The translations under genes and the position numbers were made by a program. The notes beneath the pieces are model-generated. The model was not told the origin of the DNA and made no database searches. It saw only the letters and a list, made by a program, of their open reading frames with translations. A stretch of DNA of 51,718 nt from an uncultured Prevotellaceae bacterium (GTDB lineage Bacteria; Bacteroidota; Bacteroidia; Bacteroidales; Bacteroidaceae), in assembly GCA_902786665.1 (NCBI GenBank), contig CADADN010000062.1, positions 1-51,718 of the forward strand. The letters are read 5' to 3'. This document shows positions 34,663 to 43,105 of this stretch, piece after piece (the stretch's first letter is position 1; every line of letters starts with the position of its first letter).

Positions 34663-37482
34663 ATGAATACCTGGAAAAAGAATCTAGAAGAGACCAAACA
34701 GCATTATATTGACTGGTGGAATCATAAAGGCATCGTGCTGAACATGTGGGAACACTTTCAAGAAGGAGTGCGGCCCCATGCCGACGTGCCTGCTCCACCA
34801 TCCCCCGTCGACCTCAACCAAAAATGGTTCGACCCTGAATGGCGTGCACAATACCTCGACTGGTATGTGGCACACAGTTCGCTGAAAGCCGACATGCTGC
34901 CCGTAGCCAACACCCAATTGGGCCCCGGTTCGCTGGCCGCCATTCTCGGAGGTGTGCTTGAGGGAGGCGAGGACACCATCTGGATTCACCCATCGCCCAC
35001 CCCCACCGACGACATCCGTTTCGACCCACGTCACCCCAACTGGCTGCTGCACAAGGAATTGCTCACTGCATGCAAGCAAAGGGCACAAGGTCATTACTAT
35101 GTGGGCATGCCCGACCTGATGGAAGGTCTGGATGTGCTGGCCGCCCTTCGCGGCACCGACAATGTGCTGCTCGACACGGTGATGCGCCCCGAACTTCTTG
35201 AGAACCAGCTTCAGGCTGTCAACGACATCTATTTCAAGGTATTCGACGAACTCTACGATATCATTCGCGAGGGCGACGAGATGGCCTTCTGCTATTTCTC
35301 GTCATGGGCACCTGGTAAGATGTCGAAACTGCAGAGCGACATCTCGACCATGCTGAGCACCGATGATTTCCTCCGGTTCGTGCAGCCCTACATCAGGCAA
35401 CAGTGCCAGCGCATCGACTACACCCTTTACCACCTCGACGGTGTGGGTGCCATGCATCACCTCCCCGCTCTCCTTGAGATAGAAGAACTTGACGCCATAC
35501 AATGGACCCCAGGAGTTGGGCAGCCACAAGGCGGTTCTTCGAAATGGTATTCCCTCTATCGCCAGATTCTGGAAGGCGGAAAGAGCGTGATGGCCTGTTG
35601 GGTAACGCTCGACGAGTTGCGCCCATTGCTCGACCATATTGGCGGCGAGGGGGTGCACATCGAGATGGACTTCCATAACGAGCGGGAAGTGGAACAAGCC
35701 CTTCGCATCGTTGAGGAGTACCAAACAAGCGACCATCGCAAGGAGAAGGAACCGAGTGACACCATCCGGTTGAAGAGCAGCAAGCCCTCGTTGGCAGAGG
35801 TCGCTGAGAAACGGATACTCATTCTCGATGGAGGCATGGGTACGATGGTACAACGCCACGGACTGCAGGAAGAAGACTTCCGTGGTGAACAGTTCGCCCA
35901 TCACCCCGTCTCGCTAAAAGGATGCAACGACCTGCTGTCGCTTACCCGTCCCGACGTGATAGGAGGGATACACCAGAAATACCTTGAGGCAGGCGCCGAC
36001 CTGATAGAGACCAACACCTTCAACGCCCAGCGCATCTCATTGGCCGACTATGGCCTGGAAAGCGAAGTGCGCGAAATCAACCTGGCGGCCTGCCGCATAG
36101 CCCGCGAGATGGCCGACCGTTTTTCCACTAGTGAGAAGCCTCGTTATGTGCTGGGGTCGGTAGGACCTACCAGCAAAGTATGCTCCATGGCCACAGGTGG
36201 TTCGCCCGCCCTCAGCACCCATCTGCTACACGATGCCTATATTGAGCAGATGGAAGCCCTGCTTGAGGGAGGTGTCGACACCGTCCTCATCGAGACCATA
36301 TTCGACACCCTGAATGCCCGCATCGCCATAGACGCTGCGACAGAGGCCATGAAGAAGGAGGATCGCGAAGTGCCTATCATGTTGAGTTTCAGCGTTTCCA
36401 CCCCCGATGGACACAACATGCTCGGACAATCGGTAACGGAGTTTCTCTCCACTATTCCCATCGACCAGGTGTTCTCGATAGGCATCAACTGTCTGGCCGA
36501 CATCAAGGCATTCACCCCCTTGGTCAAAGAACTAGGCGAGCGGTTCCCCAAGCTCATCACGTTCTATCCCAATGCCGGAATGCCCGACGACGAGGGCCAT
36601 TATAACGTGACACCAGAGGAGATGCAATGCCTTGTATGGCCTTTGGTAGAGGGACATCACCTGAACATCCTCGGTGGATGCTGCGGCACTACCGACGCCA
36701 TTATCAGCGCTTTCGAGACGCTGACCCATCCCCTGCCTGGCATTTTCGTCTCACCCCATCGCCCCAGGAAAGAGAAAGAAGTCCGTCACTACCGTCGTAT
36801 CGGCATTTCCAGCCAACCATCGCCTTCCCCTGCCCCATCGACACCATCCACCCCAAGACAACGCCTCTACCATGCCATTCTCGAAGGTGTGGAGGCAGAT
36901 GCCTCACAGGCTGCACAGGAAGCCATAGCCGTAGGCAACAAGGCCGAGGAACTTGTCAACGACGAGATGATCAAGGCGATGAGCGACCTGGGCAAGCAGT
37001 TTGAGGAAGGTCAGGTCTTCGTGCCCCAACTGCTCATGGCCGGCCGTGCGATGAAAGAAGCATTGAAGGTAGTGCGTCCCGCCATGGCCTCAGCCACCCT
37101 GACGACACGAGGCAAAGTGCTGATAGGCACCGTGAAAGGCGACCTGCACGACATTGGCAAGAACCTGGTGGCCTCGATGCTTGAGGGGTGTGGGTTTGAG
37201 GTGGTGAATATCGGCATCGACGTATCGGCCAGCCAATTTGTGGAAGCCGTGCGTGTGCACCGTCCGCAAATCCTGTGTCTGAGCGCCCTCCTCACCACCA
37301 CCATGGGTTATATGAGAGAAGTGATTGGAGCCCTGGAGGCTGCCGGACTTCGCGACCAGGTGAAAATCATCATCGGTGGTGCCCCCGTGAGCCAGAAGTT
37401 TGCCGACGAGATAGGTGCCGACGGTTATGGGAGCAATGCCAACGCGGCCGTGGAAGAAGCCAAGCGACTCATGGGCAAATGA
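34663..37482 (+). CDS. URO-D-like / homocysteine S-methyltransferase / corrinoid-binding fusion protein
   Basis: A 939-residue cytoplasmic protein in three modules. Residues 1-365 are a uroporphyrinogen-decarboxylase-like (MtaA/CmuA superfamily) domain; its motif YHLDGVGAMHH (His257, Asp259) lacks the Cys zinc ligands of MtaA/MtbA. Residues 383-690 are a homocysteine S-methyltransferase with LDGGMGTM and zinc ligands Cys610, Cys673, Cys674 (GGCCGTTD). A Pro/Ser linker leads to a cobalamin module (about 725-939) with the base-off motif DLHDIGKN (His829). The pterin-binding and AdoMet-reactivation domains of MetH (about 1230 residues) are absent. It likely makes methionine through a protein-bound corrinoid, with the methyl donor unknown. 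The start at 34663 is set by the promoter. Confidence 0.88.
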   Translation: MNTWKKNLEETKQHYIDWWNHKGIVLNMWEHFQEGVRPHADVPAPPSPVDLNQKWFDPEWRAQYLDWYVAHSSLKADMLPVANTQLGPGSLAAILGGVLEGGEDTIWIHPSPTPTDDIRFDPRHPNWLLHKELLTACKQRAQGHYYVGMPDLMEGLDVLAALRGTDNVLLDTVMRPELLENQLQAVNDIYFKVFDELYDIIREGDEMAFCYFSSWAPGKMSKLQSDISTMLSTDDFLRFVQPYIRQQCQRIDYTLYHLDGVGAMHHLPALLEIEELDAIQWTPGVGQPQGGSSKWYSLYRQILEGGKSVMACWVTLDELRPLLDHIGGEGVHIEMDFHNEREVEQALRIVEEYQTSDHRKEKEPSDTIRLKSSKPSLAEVAEKRILILDGGMGTMVQRHGLQEEDFRGEQFAHHPVSLKGCNDLLSLTRPDVIGGIHQKYLEAGADLIETNTFNAQRISLADYGLESEVREINLAACRIAREMADRFSTSEKPRYVLGSVGPTSKVCSMATGGSPALSTHLLHDAYIEQMEALLEGGVDTVLIETIFDTLNARIAIDAATEAMKKEDREVPIMLSFSVSTPDGHNMLGQSVTEFLSTIPIDQVFSIGINCLADIKAFTPLVKELGERFPKLITFYPNAGMPDDEGHYNVTPEEMQCLVWPLVEGHHLNILGGCCGTTDAIISAFETLTHPLPGIFVSPHRPRKEKEVRHYRRIGISSQPSPSPAPSTPSTPRQRLYHAILEGVEADASQAAQEAIAVGNKAEELVNDEMIKAMSDLGKQFEEGQVFVPQLLMAGRAMKEALKVVRPAMASATLTTRGKVLIGTVKGDLHDIGKNLVASMLEGCGFEVVNIGIDVSASQFVEAVRVHRPQILCLSALLTTTMGYMREVIGALEAAGLRDQVKIIIGGAPVSQKFADEIGADGYGSNANAAVEEAKRLMGK

Positions 37483-37483
37483 C

Positions 37484-38155
37484 TCATCGCTTACGTAACT
37501 TGCACTTTGGCATCTTGCACAATGCGCAAGCATAATCCAAACGGCGCACTTCCGTGCCCAACCCAATCACCCCACTAACCGTTTTCAGTGGCGACATGAC
37601 GTATTGGGCGTTGAGGGTCACCCCGCAGGTGTCATCCCCCAACAAGCGGAAAAGCGAAGACTGGTCGCTCACCGGCCATTGGCAATAGCCCGGAGAGAAC
37701 CGATTGGTATGGTGCCACCCCAATTTGTCGATATTGTCCTGGAGAAGATGCTCCATCTGGTCGGCACAATGCTCCGCCATCACGCTGCCAATAGCATCGG
37801 CTATGTATGAACCGAGCATGTCGCCCTCAGCAAAATGCTGTTTCTGCAAGGCCTCCACCTCGCGGCCCGCCGTGGCCACGAAAAAAGCGAACGCCTCAGC
37901 GCCCTGCAGTTGCCGGGCAATTGTCTTGCCCACATGCAACGTCACGTCGCCCACCTCAAGGGTGCTGGCACCCAGTGAGCCATAGGCAGTGACATATCCG
38001 AAGCAAGGACTTGCCACCTCACCCAGCCGATTGAGCATGGTTGCTGTCAGTTCGGCCACCACATCGGGAGGCGACACGGCATCATAGCCCATCTGCCTGA
38101 AGACATCCTCTTCAAGAATATGCAAACAATCAAACGACAATGATTTTTCCGTCAT
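37484..38155 (-). CDS. Stand-alone MetH activation-domain-like protein
   Basis: A 223-residue cytoplasmic protein resembling the AdoMet-binding reactivation domain of cobalamin-dependent methionine synthase: TNRFSPGYCQWPVSDQ (RxSPGY, residues 152-157) and MSPLKTVSGVIGLG are the recognisable motifs. A C-terminal Cys cluster C210-X2-C213-X4-C218 (ACALCKMPKCKLRKR) is not part of MetH and could bind metal or an Fe-S centre. It is convergent with the fusion gene, the two stop codons 1 bp apart. Inferred role: reductive remethylation of the partner corrinoid. The start at 38155 is chosen over an upstream one lacking family resemblance. A lone -7 box (TATATTTG) lies at 38192-38185. Confidence 0.82.
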   Translation of the reverse strand: MTEKSLSFDCLHILEEDVFRQMGYDAVSPPDVVAELTATMLNRLGEVASPCFGYVTAYGSLGASTLEVGDVTLHVGKTIARQLQGAEAFAFFVATAGREVEALQKQHFAEGDMLGSYIADAIGSVMAEHCADQMEHLLQDNIDKLGWHHTNRFSPGYCQWPVSDQSSLFRLLGDDTCGVTLNAQYVMSPLKTVSGVIGLGTEVRRLDYACALCKMPKCKLRKR

Positions 38156-38233
38156 TTTCTCCCAAACTATGCGATTCTGCCTACAAATATACACATTTCT
38201 GCAATCACCTCGCATAATATCAAAGATTTTAAG

Positions 38234-38241
38234 TAATTTTG
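38234..38241 (+). promoter_or_regulatory. -7 box upstream of the O-acetylation cluster
   Basis: TAATTTTG about 75 nt before ATG 38316; no clear -33 box. Confidence 0.4.
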
Positions 38242-38315
38242 TAGCGGATTAGCATCAGGCACCTGACTTCCGTGATGGAAAAGTCAGAATGGTTGCATAG
38301 ATTGATGAATTGACC

Positions 38316-39155
38316 ATGAGGTATTACATAGCCCTATTTGTATGTTTTGCCATCAGTTGGGTGGCATCGCCGGTTTCCCTTGCACAGGAGTCCACCACGT
38401 CTACGACCGCTGCAAACAGCGGTCATCCGATGCATGTGGTGATACTTGGCGACTCCAACACCTGGATTGGCGGCGACGACTGCGACAAGCCCAGAGGTTG
38501 GAACAAATGGTTTGCGGATGTCTTCCAGCCCTTGTCGTGCAAGAGTTACGCCCGCAGTGGCGCCACATGGACCAACACCATCCAGACACGCAAGAACCCC
38601 AATGAGGACATTGCCGTATTGGGCAACGACAATGTCATCTACAACCAAATCGTGAGGCTCCTGGCCGCTTGCGACCAAGGTATCCAGCCCACCCCCCAAC
38701 TCATCATCATCGCAGCCGGCACCAACGATGCCTGGTTTGTGAAGAAAAGGCCCCGGGTATTCGCCAAGTCTGCCGACCAGGCCTTTGCCGACAAGCGTCC
38801 GATGACCACGAGAAAGCCCAGTCTGGTGCTTACTCTTGCCGAGTCGGTGAGATATGGCTGCGAGTTGCTTGCACAGCGGTTCCCGCAGGCGCAAATCATA
38901 TTGCTCACCCCCCTTCAGGCCGTCCAAGCCACCACTGCCAACCTCAAGAAAGCCAGCGACATCATTGAGCAATGTGGCAGAAAAATGGGGTTGGGCGTGG
39001 TGCGCCAAGACAGGGAATGCTGCGTGAGGCGTGCCGATGAGATGAAATCGAAGCGATACACCACCGACGGTGCCCACACCTCGGAAGAAGGAGCCCGGAT
39101 CAACGGCACCTACCTGGCGAAACGAATCAGCGAATTACTCCACCAGTCCAACTAA
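38316..39155 (+). CDS. Secreted SGNH/GDSL-family esterase
   Basis: A 279-residue exported hydrolase (signal peptide about residues 1-25, ending VSLAQ). Nucleophile Ser47 in VILGDSNTW, the block GTNDAW (Asn) and the C-terminal Asp251-X2-His254 (TDGAHTSEEG) form the SGNH catalytic set. It opens an operon with a MBOAT acyltransferase (9-bp gap) and two DHHW proteins, so it probably removes or transfers acetyl groups on a cell-envelope or exported polysaccharide. Confidence 0.85.
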   Translation: MRYYIALFVCFAISWVASPVSLAQESTTSTTAANSGHPMHVVILGDSNTWIGGDDCDKPRGWNKWFADVFQPLSCKSYARSGATWTNTIQTRKNPNEDIAVLGNDNVIYNQIVRLLAACDQGIQPTPQLIIIAAGTNDAWFVKKRPRVFAKSADQAFADKRPMTTRKPSLVLTLAESVRYGCELLAQRFPQAQIILLTPLQAVQATTANLKKASDIIEQCGRKMGLGVVRQDRECCVRRADEMKSKRYTTDGAHTSEEGARINGTYLAKRISELLHQSN

Positions 39156-39164
39156 CAAAACCGC

Positions 39165-40607
39165 ATGGTATTCTCAGACCTCTTCTTTCTGTACGTGTTC
39201 CTGCCATCCTTTGCCCTGCTCTACCTGCTGGGCACATGGATAGACAAGTCGGCCGCAAAAGGCGGCCAGTTGTCGTGCAGGGCAAGGAATGCCGTGCTCG
39301 TAGCCTTCTCCTTCATCTTCTACGCTTGGGGAGAGCCCGTTTACGTTTTCCTGATGTTGGTCTGCGTCATCATCAATTTCTTCATCGGGAGAAGCATCGA
39401 CCACCAGGACAAGTACCGCAAGGCGATGCTGACTCTTGGCGTTGCCTGTAACCTATGCATCCTCGGAATCTTCAAGTATGCCGGATTCTTCGCCAACCAA
39501 CTGCAGGCATTAGGCATCTCCGTTCCCACGCCCCATATCTCTCTCCCGATAGGAATCAGTTTCTATATCTTCCAGTCGATCTCCTATCTGGTAGACGTCT
39601 ACCGCCGCGACTCCCACTCACAGAAGCGGTTTGTCGACCTGTTGCTCTACATCTCCATGTTCCCGCAACTCATCGCCGGTCCTATCGTCAGATACCAGAC
39701 TGTGGCCAACCGTATCACCGACCGCCACGTGACCGCCGACGACGTGGCCGACGGCATCTACCGTTTCCTCCGCGGTCTGGCCAAGAAAGTGATTCTCGCC
39801 AACCAACTCTACGAGATCTCACACCAATTCCTGGATGGAAAATTCGACGAGTTGAGCATGGGCAGCGCATGGATAGGCATCATCGCCTTCACCCTGCAGA
39901 TCTACTTCGACTTCTCGGGCTACTCTGATATGGCCATCGGCCTGGGCCGCTGCATGGGATTCCGGTTCAACGAGAACTTCGACCATCCCTACTGCAGCAA
40001 GTCAATTACCGAGTTCTGGCGCCGCTGGCACATCTCGCTGGGTAGTTTCTTCCGCGACTACCTCTACATCCCATTGGGAGGCAACCGCCGGCATCAGGCC
40101 CTCAACATCCTTGTGGTGTGGTTCCTCACCGGCATGTGGCATGGTGCCAGCTGGAACTTCATCATCTGGGGTGTGCTCTTCGGCATCATCGTCATGGTGG
40201 AGAAATACACCCTGCTGAAGAATCCCGGCAAGGTGCCCTCCGCCCTACTCCACTTCTACTGCATGTTTGTCGTGGTGGTGAGTTTCGGTATATTCTACTA
40301 CGACGACTTCGCCCGCATGACCTCCTTCTTCCATGTCCTCTGTGGAGGAGCCGCCACGATTTTCGACGGAGTGTCGAAAGCCGCCATTCTCGACCACTTC
40401 TGGCTATGGGTGGCCGCCATCGTGCTGTGCATGCCAGTACGCCAACAAGTAGCACAGTATTTCGACCAGTGTACCAGTGGCGTGCCTGTTATCAACCGCT
40501 ACGTTAGCATGCTGGCCCGACTTGCCGCATCGGTTGTCATCCTGGTGCTCTGCACCGCACTTCTTGTAGGCGCCACCAACAATGCATTCATCTATACAAG
40601 ATTCTAG
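39165..40607 (+). CDS. MBOAT-family O-acyltransferase (AlgI-like)
   Basis: A 480-residue polytopic inner-membrane protein that moves acetyl groups across the membrane towards a periplasmic glycan. MBOAT landmarks: YFDFSGYSDMAIGLGRCMGF, FNENFDHPY, ITEFWRRWHISLGSFFRDYL and the active-site His326 in GMWHGASWNFIIWG. Length is that of AlgI/PatA. The neighbours are typical partners: SGNH esterase upstream, two AlgJ/DHHW-like proteins downstream (14-bp gap). Confidence 0.92.
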   Translation: MVFSDLFFLYVFLPSFALLYLLGTWIDKSAAKGGQLSCRARNAVLVAFSFIFYAWGEPVYVFLMLVCVIINFFIGRSIDHQDKYRKAMLTLGVACNLCILGIFKYAGFFANQLQALGISVPTPHISLPIGISFYIFQSISYLVDVYRRDSHSQKRFVDLLLYISMFPQLIAGPIVRYQTVANRITDRHVTADDVADGIYRFLRGLAKKVILANQLYEISHQFLDGKFDELSMGSAWIGIIAFTLQIYFDFSGYSDMAIGLGRCMGFRFNENFDHPYCSKSITEFWRRWHISLGSFFRDYLYIPLGGNRRHQALNILVVWFLTGMWHGASWNFIIWGVLFGIIVMVEKYTLLKNPGKVPSALLHFYCMFVVVVSFGIFYYDDFARMTSFFHVLCGGAATIFDGVSKAAILDHFWLWVAAIVLCMPVRQQVAQYFDQCTSGVPVINRYVSMLARLAASVVILVLCTALLVGATNNAFIYTRF

Positions 40608-40621
40608 AACCACCATACTCA

Positions 40622-41716
40622 ATGAAAAGAAAAAAGACAATCATCCTGACATACATCGCCATGATGGCCCTCGTGCCATCAAGCCTCTGCGCACAAGAGC
40701 CGACATCGGGCAACAATGAGGCCTCCACCGATACCGCCACCTTCGTTGACGGAAGATACGTCAACCGCGTATGCCCTGACGCCAGTTTCCGACAGCCCAA
40801 GAGTGGCATCTTCATCATCGGGTCGGGCCCCGACATCCGGGTAACCAGCGCTTTCATGGGCACACCAGAAGGCGGTACGGCCTATACCGATGCCGTGAAC
40901 GAGTACCGCAGACGATTGGGCAACAACGTGCGTATCTACAGTATGATCCTTCCCATCGCCTCGGCCTACTACACCCCTGATGCCGGACTGCAGTACACCC
41001 GCGACCAGAAGGCCACCATCGATGCGATGTACAACCGGATGGACGGCGTGACGGGAGTCGACGCTTTCACTGCCCTGGCCTGGCATGTGAGAGAGCCCAT
41101 CTACCTGCGCACCGACCACCACTGGGCTCCCCTTGGCGCATACTATGCCGCAGAGGCCTTCGCCAAGGCCGCCGATGTGCCGTTCTACCACCTGAGTCAT
41201 TACGAGGAGCGTGCCGTTCATCAGTTCCTAGGCACCATGTATACCGTCTACACCAAGGACCCTGCAGTGGGAAGAGCCCCTGAAGACTTTGTATACTACA
41301 TGCCACTCGACGTGGAATACACCACCACCGCCATTACCTATAGCCTGGGAAAGAACAGGGCGGTGACTGGCCAGAACGGTCCGAAAGAAGTGAACTTCTT
41401 CAGGGAATACAAAGATGGCAGCCACACCGCCTACTGCACCTTCATGGGCGGAGACTCCAACACCACCAAGGTAGTGACATCGACCAAGAACGGCCGCCGG
41501 CTCCTCATCATCAAAGACAGCTACGGCAATGCCCTTCCGGGCTACCTGTTCTACTCGTTCGAGGAGATCCATGTCATCGACTTCCGCTACTTCCCTGGCA
41601 ATGTGGTGAAATACATCAACAGCAACGGCATCACCGACCTGCTCTTCGCCCATTGCATCTCGCTCGCCTACTCGGCCAAGACCGGCCAAGGCATACAACG
41701 CATGCTCAACCGCTAA
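40622..41716 (+). CDS. DHHW-family protein 1 (AlgJ/AlgX-like acetylation factor), signal-peptide form
   Basis: A 364-residue exported protein (signal peptide ending SSLCAQ). The active-site-like block LRTDHHWAPLGAYYA (Asp165-His166-His167-Trp168) and RRLLIIKDSYGNALPGYL (Ser as nucleophile candidate) match the SGNH-like DHHW/AlgX fold that transfers acetyl groups to glycan. It is a paralogue of the next gene, with the same APEDFVYY, CTFMGGDSN and NGITDLLFAHC landmarks, but its N-terminal region is about 80 residues shorter. Confidence 0.87.
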   Translation: MKRKKTIILTYIAMMALVPSSLCAQEPTSGNNEASTDTATFVDGRYVNRVCPDASFRQPKSGIFIIGSGPDIRVTSAFMGTPEGGTAYTDAVNEYRRRLGNNVRIYSMILPIASAYYTPDAGLQYTRDQKATIDAMYNRMDGVTGVDAFTALAWHVREPIYLRTDHHWAPLGAYYAAEAFAKAADVPFYHLSHYEERAVHQFLGTMYTVYTKDPAVGRAPEDFVYYMPLDVEYTTTAITYSLGKNRAVTGQNGPKEVNFFREYKDGSHTAYCTFMGGDSNTTKVVTSTKNGRRLLIIKDSYGNALPGYLFYSFEEIHVIDFRYFPGNVVKYINSNGITDLLFAHCISLAYSAKTGQGIQRMLNR

Positions 41717-41748
41717 ACACAGCCCCCAAAACGTCTGCCACTCCAGCC

Positions 41749-43080
41749 ATGCACAACAAAATCTACATCACCGTGATGAGCGTGGTCTTCATAGCCGCCA
41801 CCATCATCCTCACCACGTTTCCCCGCCCCAAATACTCTGAGGTGGAGAAGCGCGACCTGGCCCAATTCCCAGAATGGAGTGTGAGCAAGTTGGCCCAAGG
41901 CACATGGACCAGTGAGGTATCGTCGTGGTTCAGCGACAGTGAGCCCTACCGTGAGCGCCTCATGACCCTGAGCATGAAGATCAAGGACCTCGAGCGGTTG
42001 GTGCTCTCCGACGACAACGTGACCTTTCATGCCGCCGACGACATGATGGAAGAAGGTGAGATGGAAGAGGCGGTGGAGGAAGAAGAGGAACTGGGCAAAT
42101 ACTCCAACAATGTGTCGACCGAGGGGAAGGCCAAGATGGCCCATGCAGGCATCATCATCGTGGGTAGTGGCAGCAATGTGCGTGCGCTGATGGCCTATGG
42201 AGGAGTGAATGGAGGAGGCAAATTCGCCAAGATGGCCAACACCTACCAAGAAGAAATTGGAGAAAGGGTGAGAATTTACGCTATGGTGATACCCAACGCC
42301 GCGGAGTACTACCTGCCCGAGAGTTGGAAAAAACGCTCCAAATCACAACTGGCCACCCTGAAGAGCATTCAGGAGCAACTCTCACCCGACGTCACCTTCG
42401 TGAATGTGTACAACACCCTTGGCAACCACGCCGACGAACCCATCTTCCTGCGCACCGACCATCATTGGGCACCCCTTGGCGGCTATTATGCAGCCGCGGA
42501 GTTTGCCAAGTCGGCCGGTGTCGACTTCAAGGACCTTGACAGCTACGAGCGCAAGGAGGTGAAGCGCTTCGTCGGTACGATGTATGGCTATTCGAAAGAC
42601 ATCTCCATCAAGGAAGCCCCTGAGGATTTCGTATACTATGTGCCGAAGGATATCGAGTATACCACCACCTACCTGACCTATACCACCAACAAGGACTACA
42701 AGATCACGAAAGTGTCTGGTCCTACCACCGAGCGCTTCTTCTACCGTTTCAAGGATGGTGGGTCGGGAGCCTACAGCACATTCATGGGCAGCGACCAGCG
42801 CGTGACCCACGTGAGCACATCGGTGGGAAACGGCAGGAAAGTGCTGATTATCAAAGACAGTTTTGGCAACACCATCCCCGGCTATCTTTTCTATTCTTTC
42901 GAAGACATTTTTGTCATCGACAACCGTTATTTCCACCTCAACTTGAAAAAGTACATCGAGCAGCAGGGCATCACCGACCTGCTCTTCGCCTGCAGCACCT
43001 TCAACGCCTATGGCAACGCCTTCAGCAAGAACTGCCTGGAAATACTCCACCAAGCCGATGGCAAGAGTATCGTGAAATAA
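41749..43080 (+). CDS. DHHW-family protein 2, membrane-anchored
   Basis: A 443-residue paralogue of the preceding protein. The N-terminal helix (residues 5-25) is followed by RPKYSEVEKRDLAQFPEWS, a block typical of full-length DHHW proteins, then a highly acidic insert near residue 105 (EEGEMEEAVEEEEELGKY). DHHW is at 237-240 (LRTDHHWAPLGGYYA) and the nucleophile block is KVLIIKDSFGNTIPGYL. Start chosen at 41749 because the upstream extension overlaps the previous gene and lacks similarity. Both paralogues presumably receive acetyl groups from the MBOAT protein. Confidence 0.87.
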   Translation: MHNKIYITVMSVVFIAATIILTTFPRPKYSEVEKRDLAQFPEWSVSKLAQGTWTSEVSSWFSDSEPYRERLMTLSMKIKDLERLVLSDDNVTFHAADDMMEEGEMEEAVEEEEELGKYSNNVSTEGKAKMAHAGIIIVGSGSNVRALMAYGGVNGGGKFAKMANTYQEEIGERVRIYAMVIPNAAEYYLPESWKKRSKSQLATLKSIQEQLSPDVTFVNVYNTLGNHADEPIFLRTDHHWAPLGGYYAAAEFAKSAGVDFKDLDSYERKEVKRFVGTMYGYSKDISIKEAPEDFVYYVPKDIEYTTTYLTYTTNKDYKITKVSGPTTERFFYRFKDGGSGAYSTFMGSDQRVTHVSTSVGNGRKVLIIKDSFGNTIPGYLFYSFEDIFVIDNRYFHLNLKKYIEQQGITDLLFACSTFNAYGNAFSKNCLEILHQADGKSIVK

Positions 43081-43105
43081 CTCACGCCAAGGTGTATTTG
43101 GCCAC

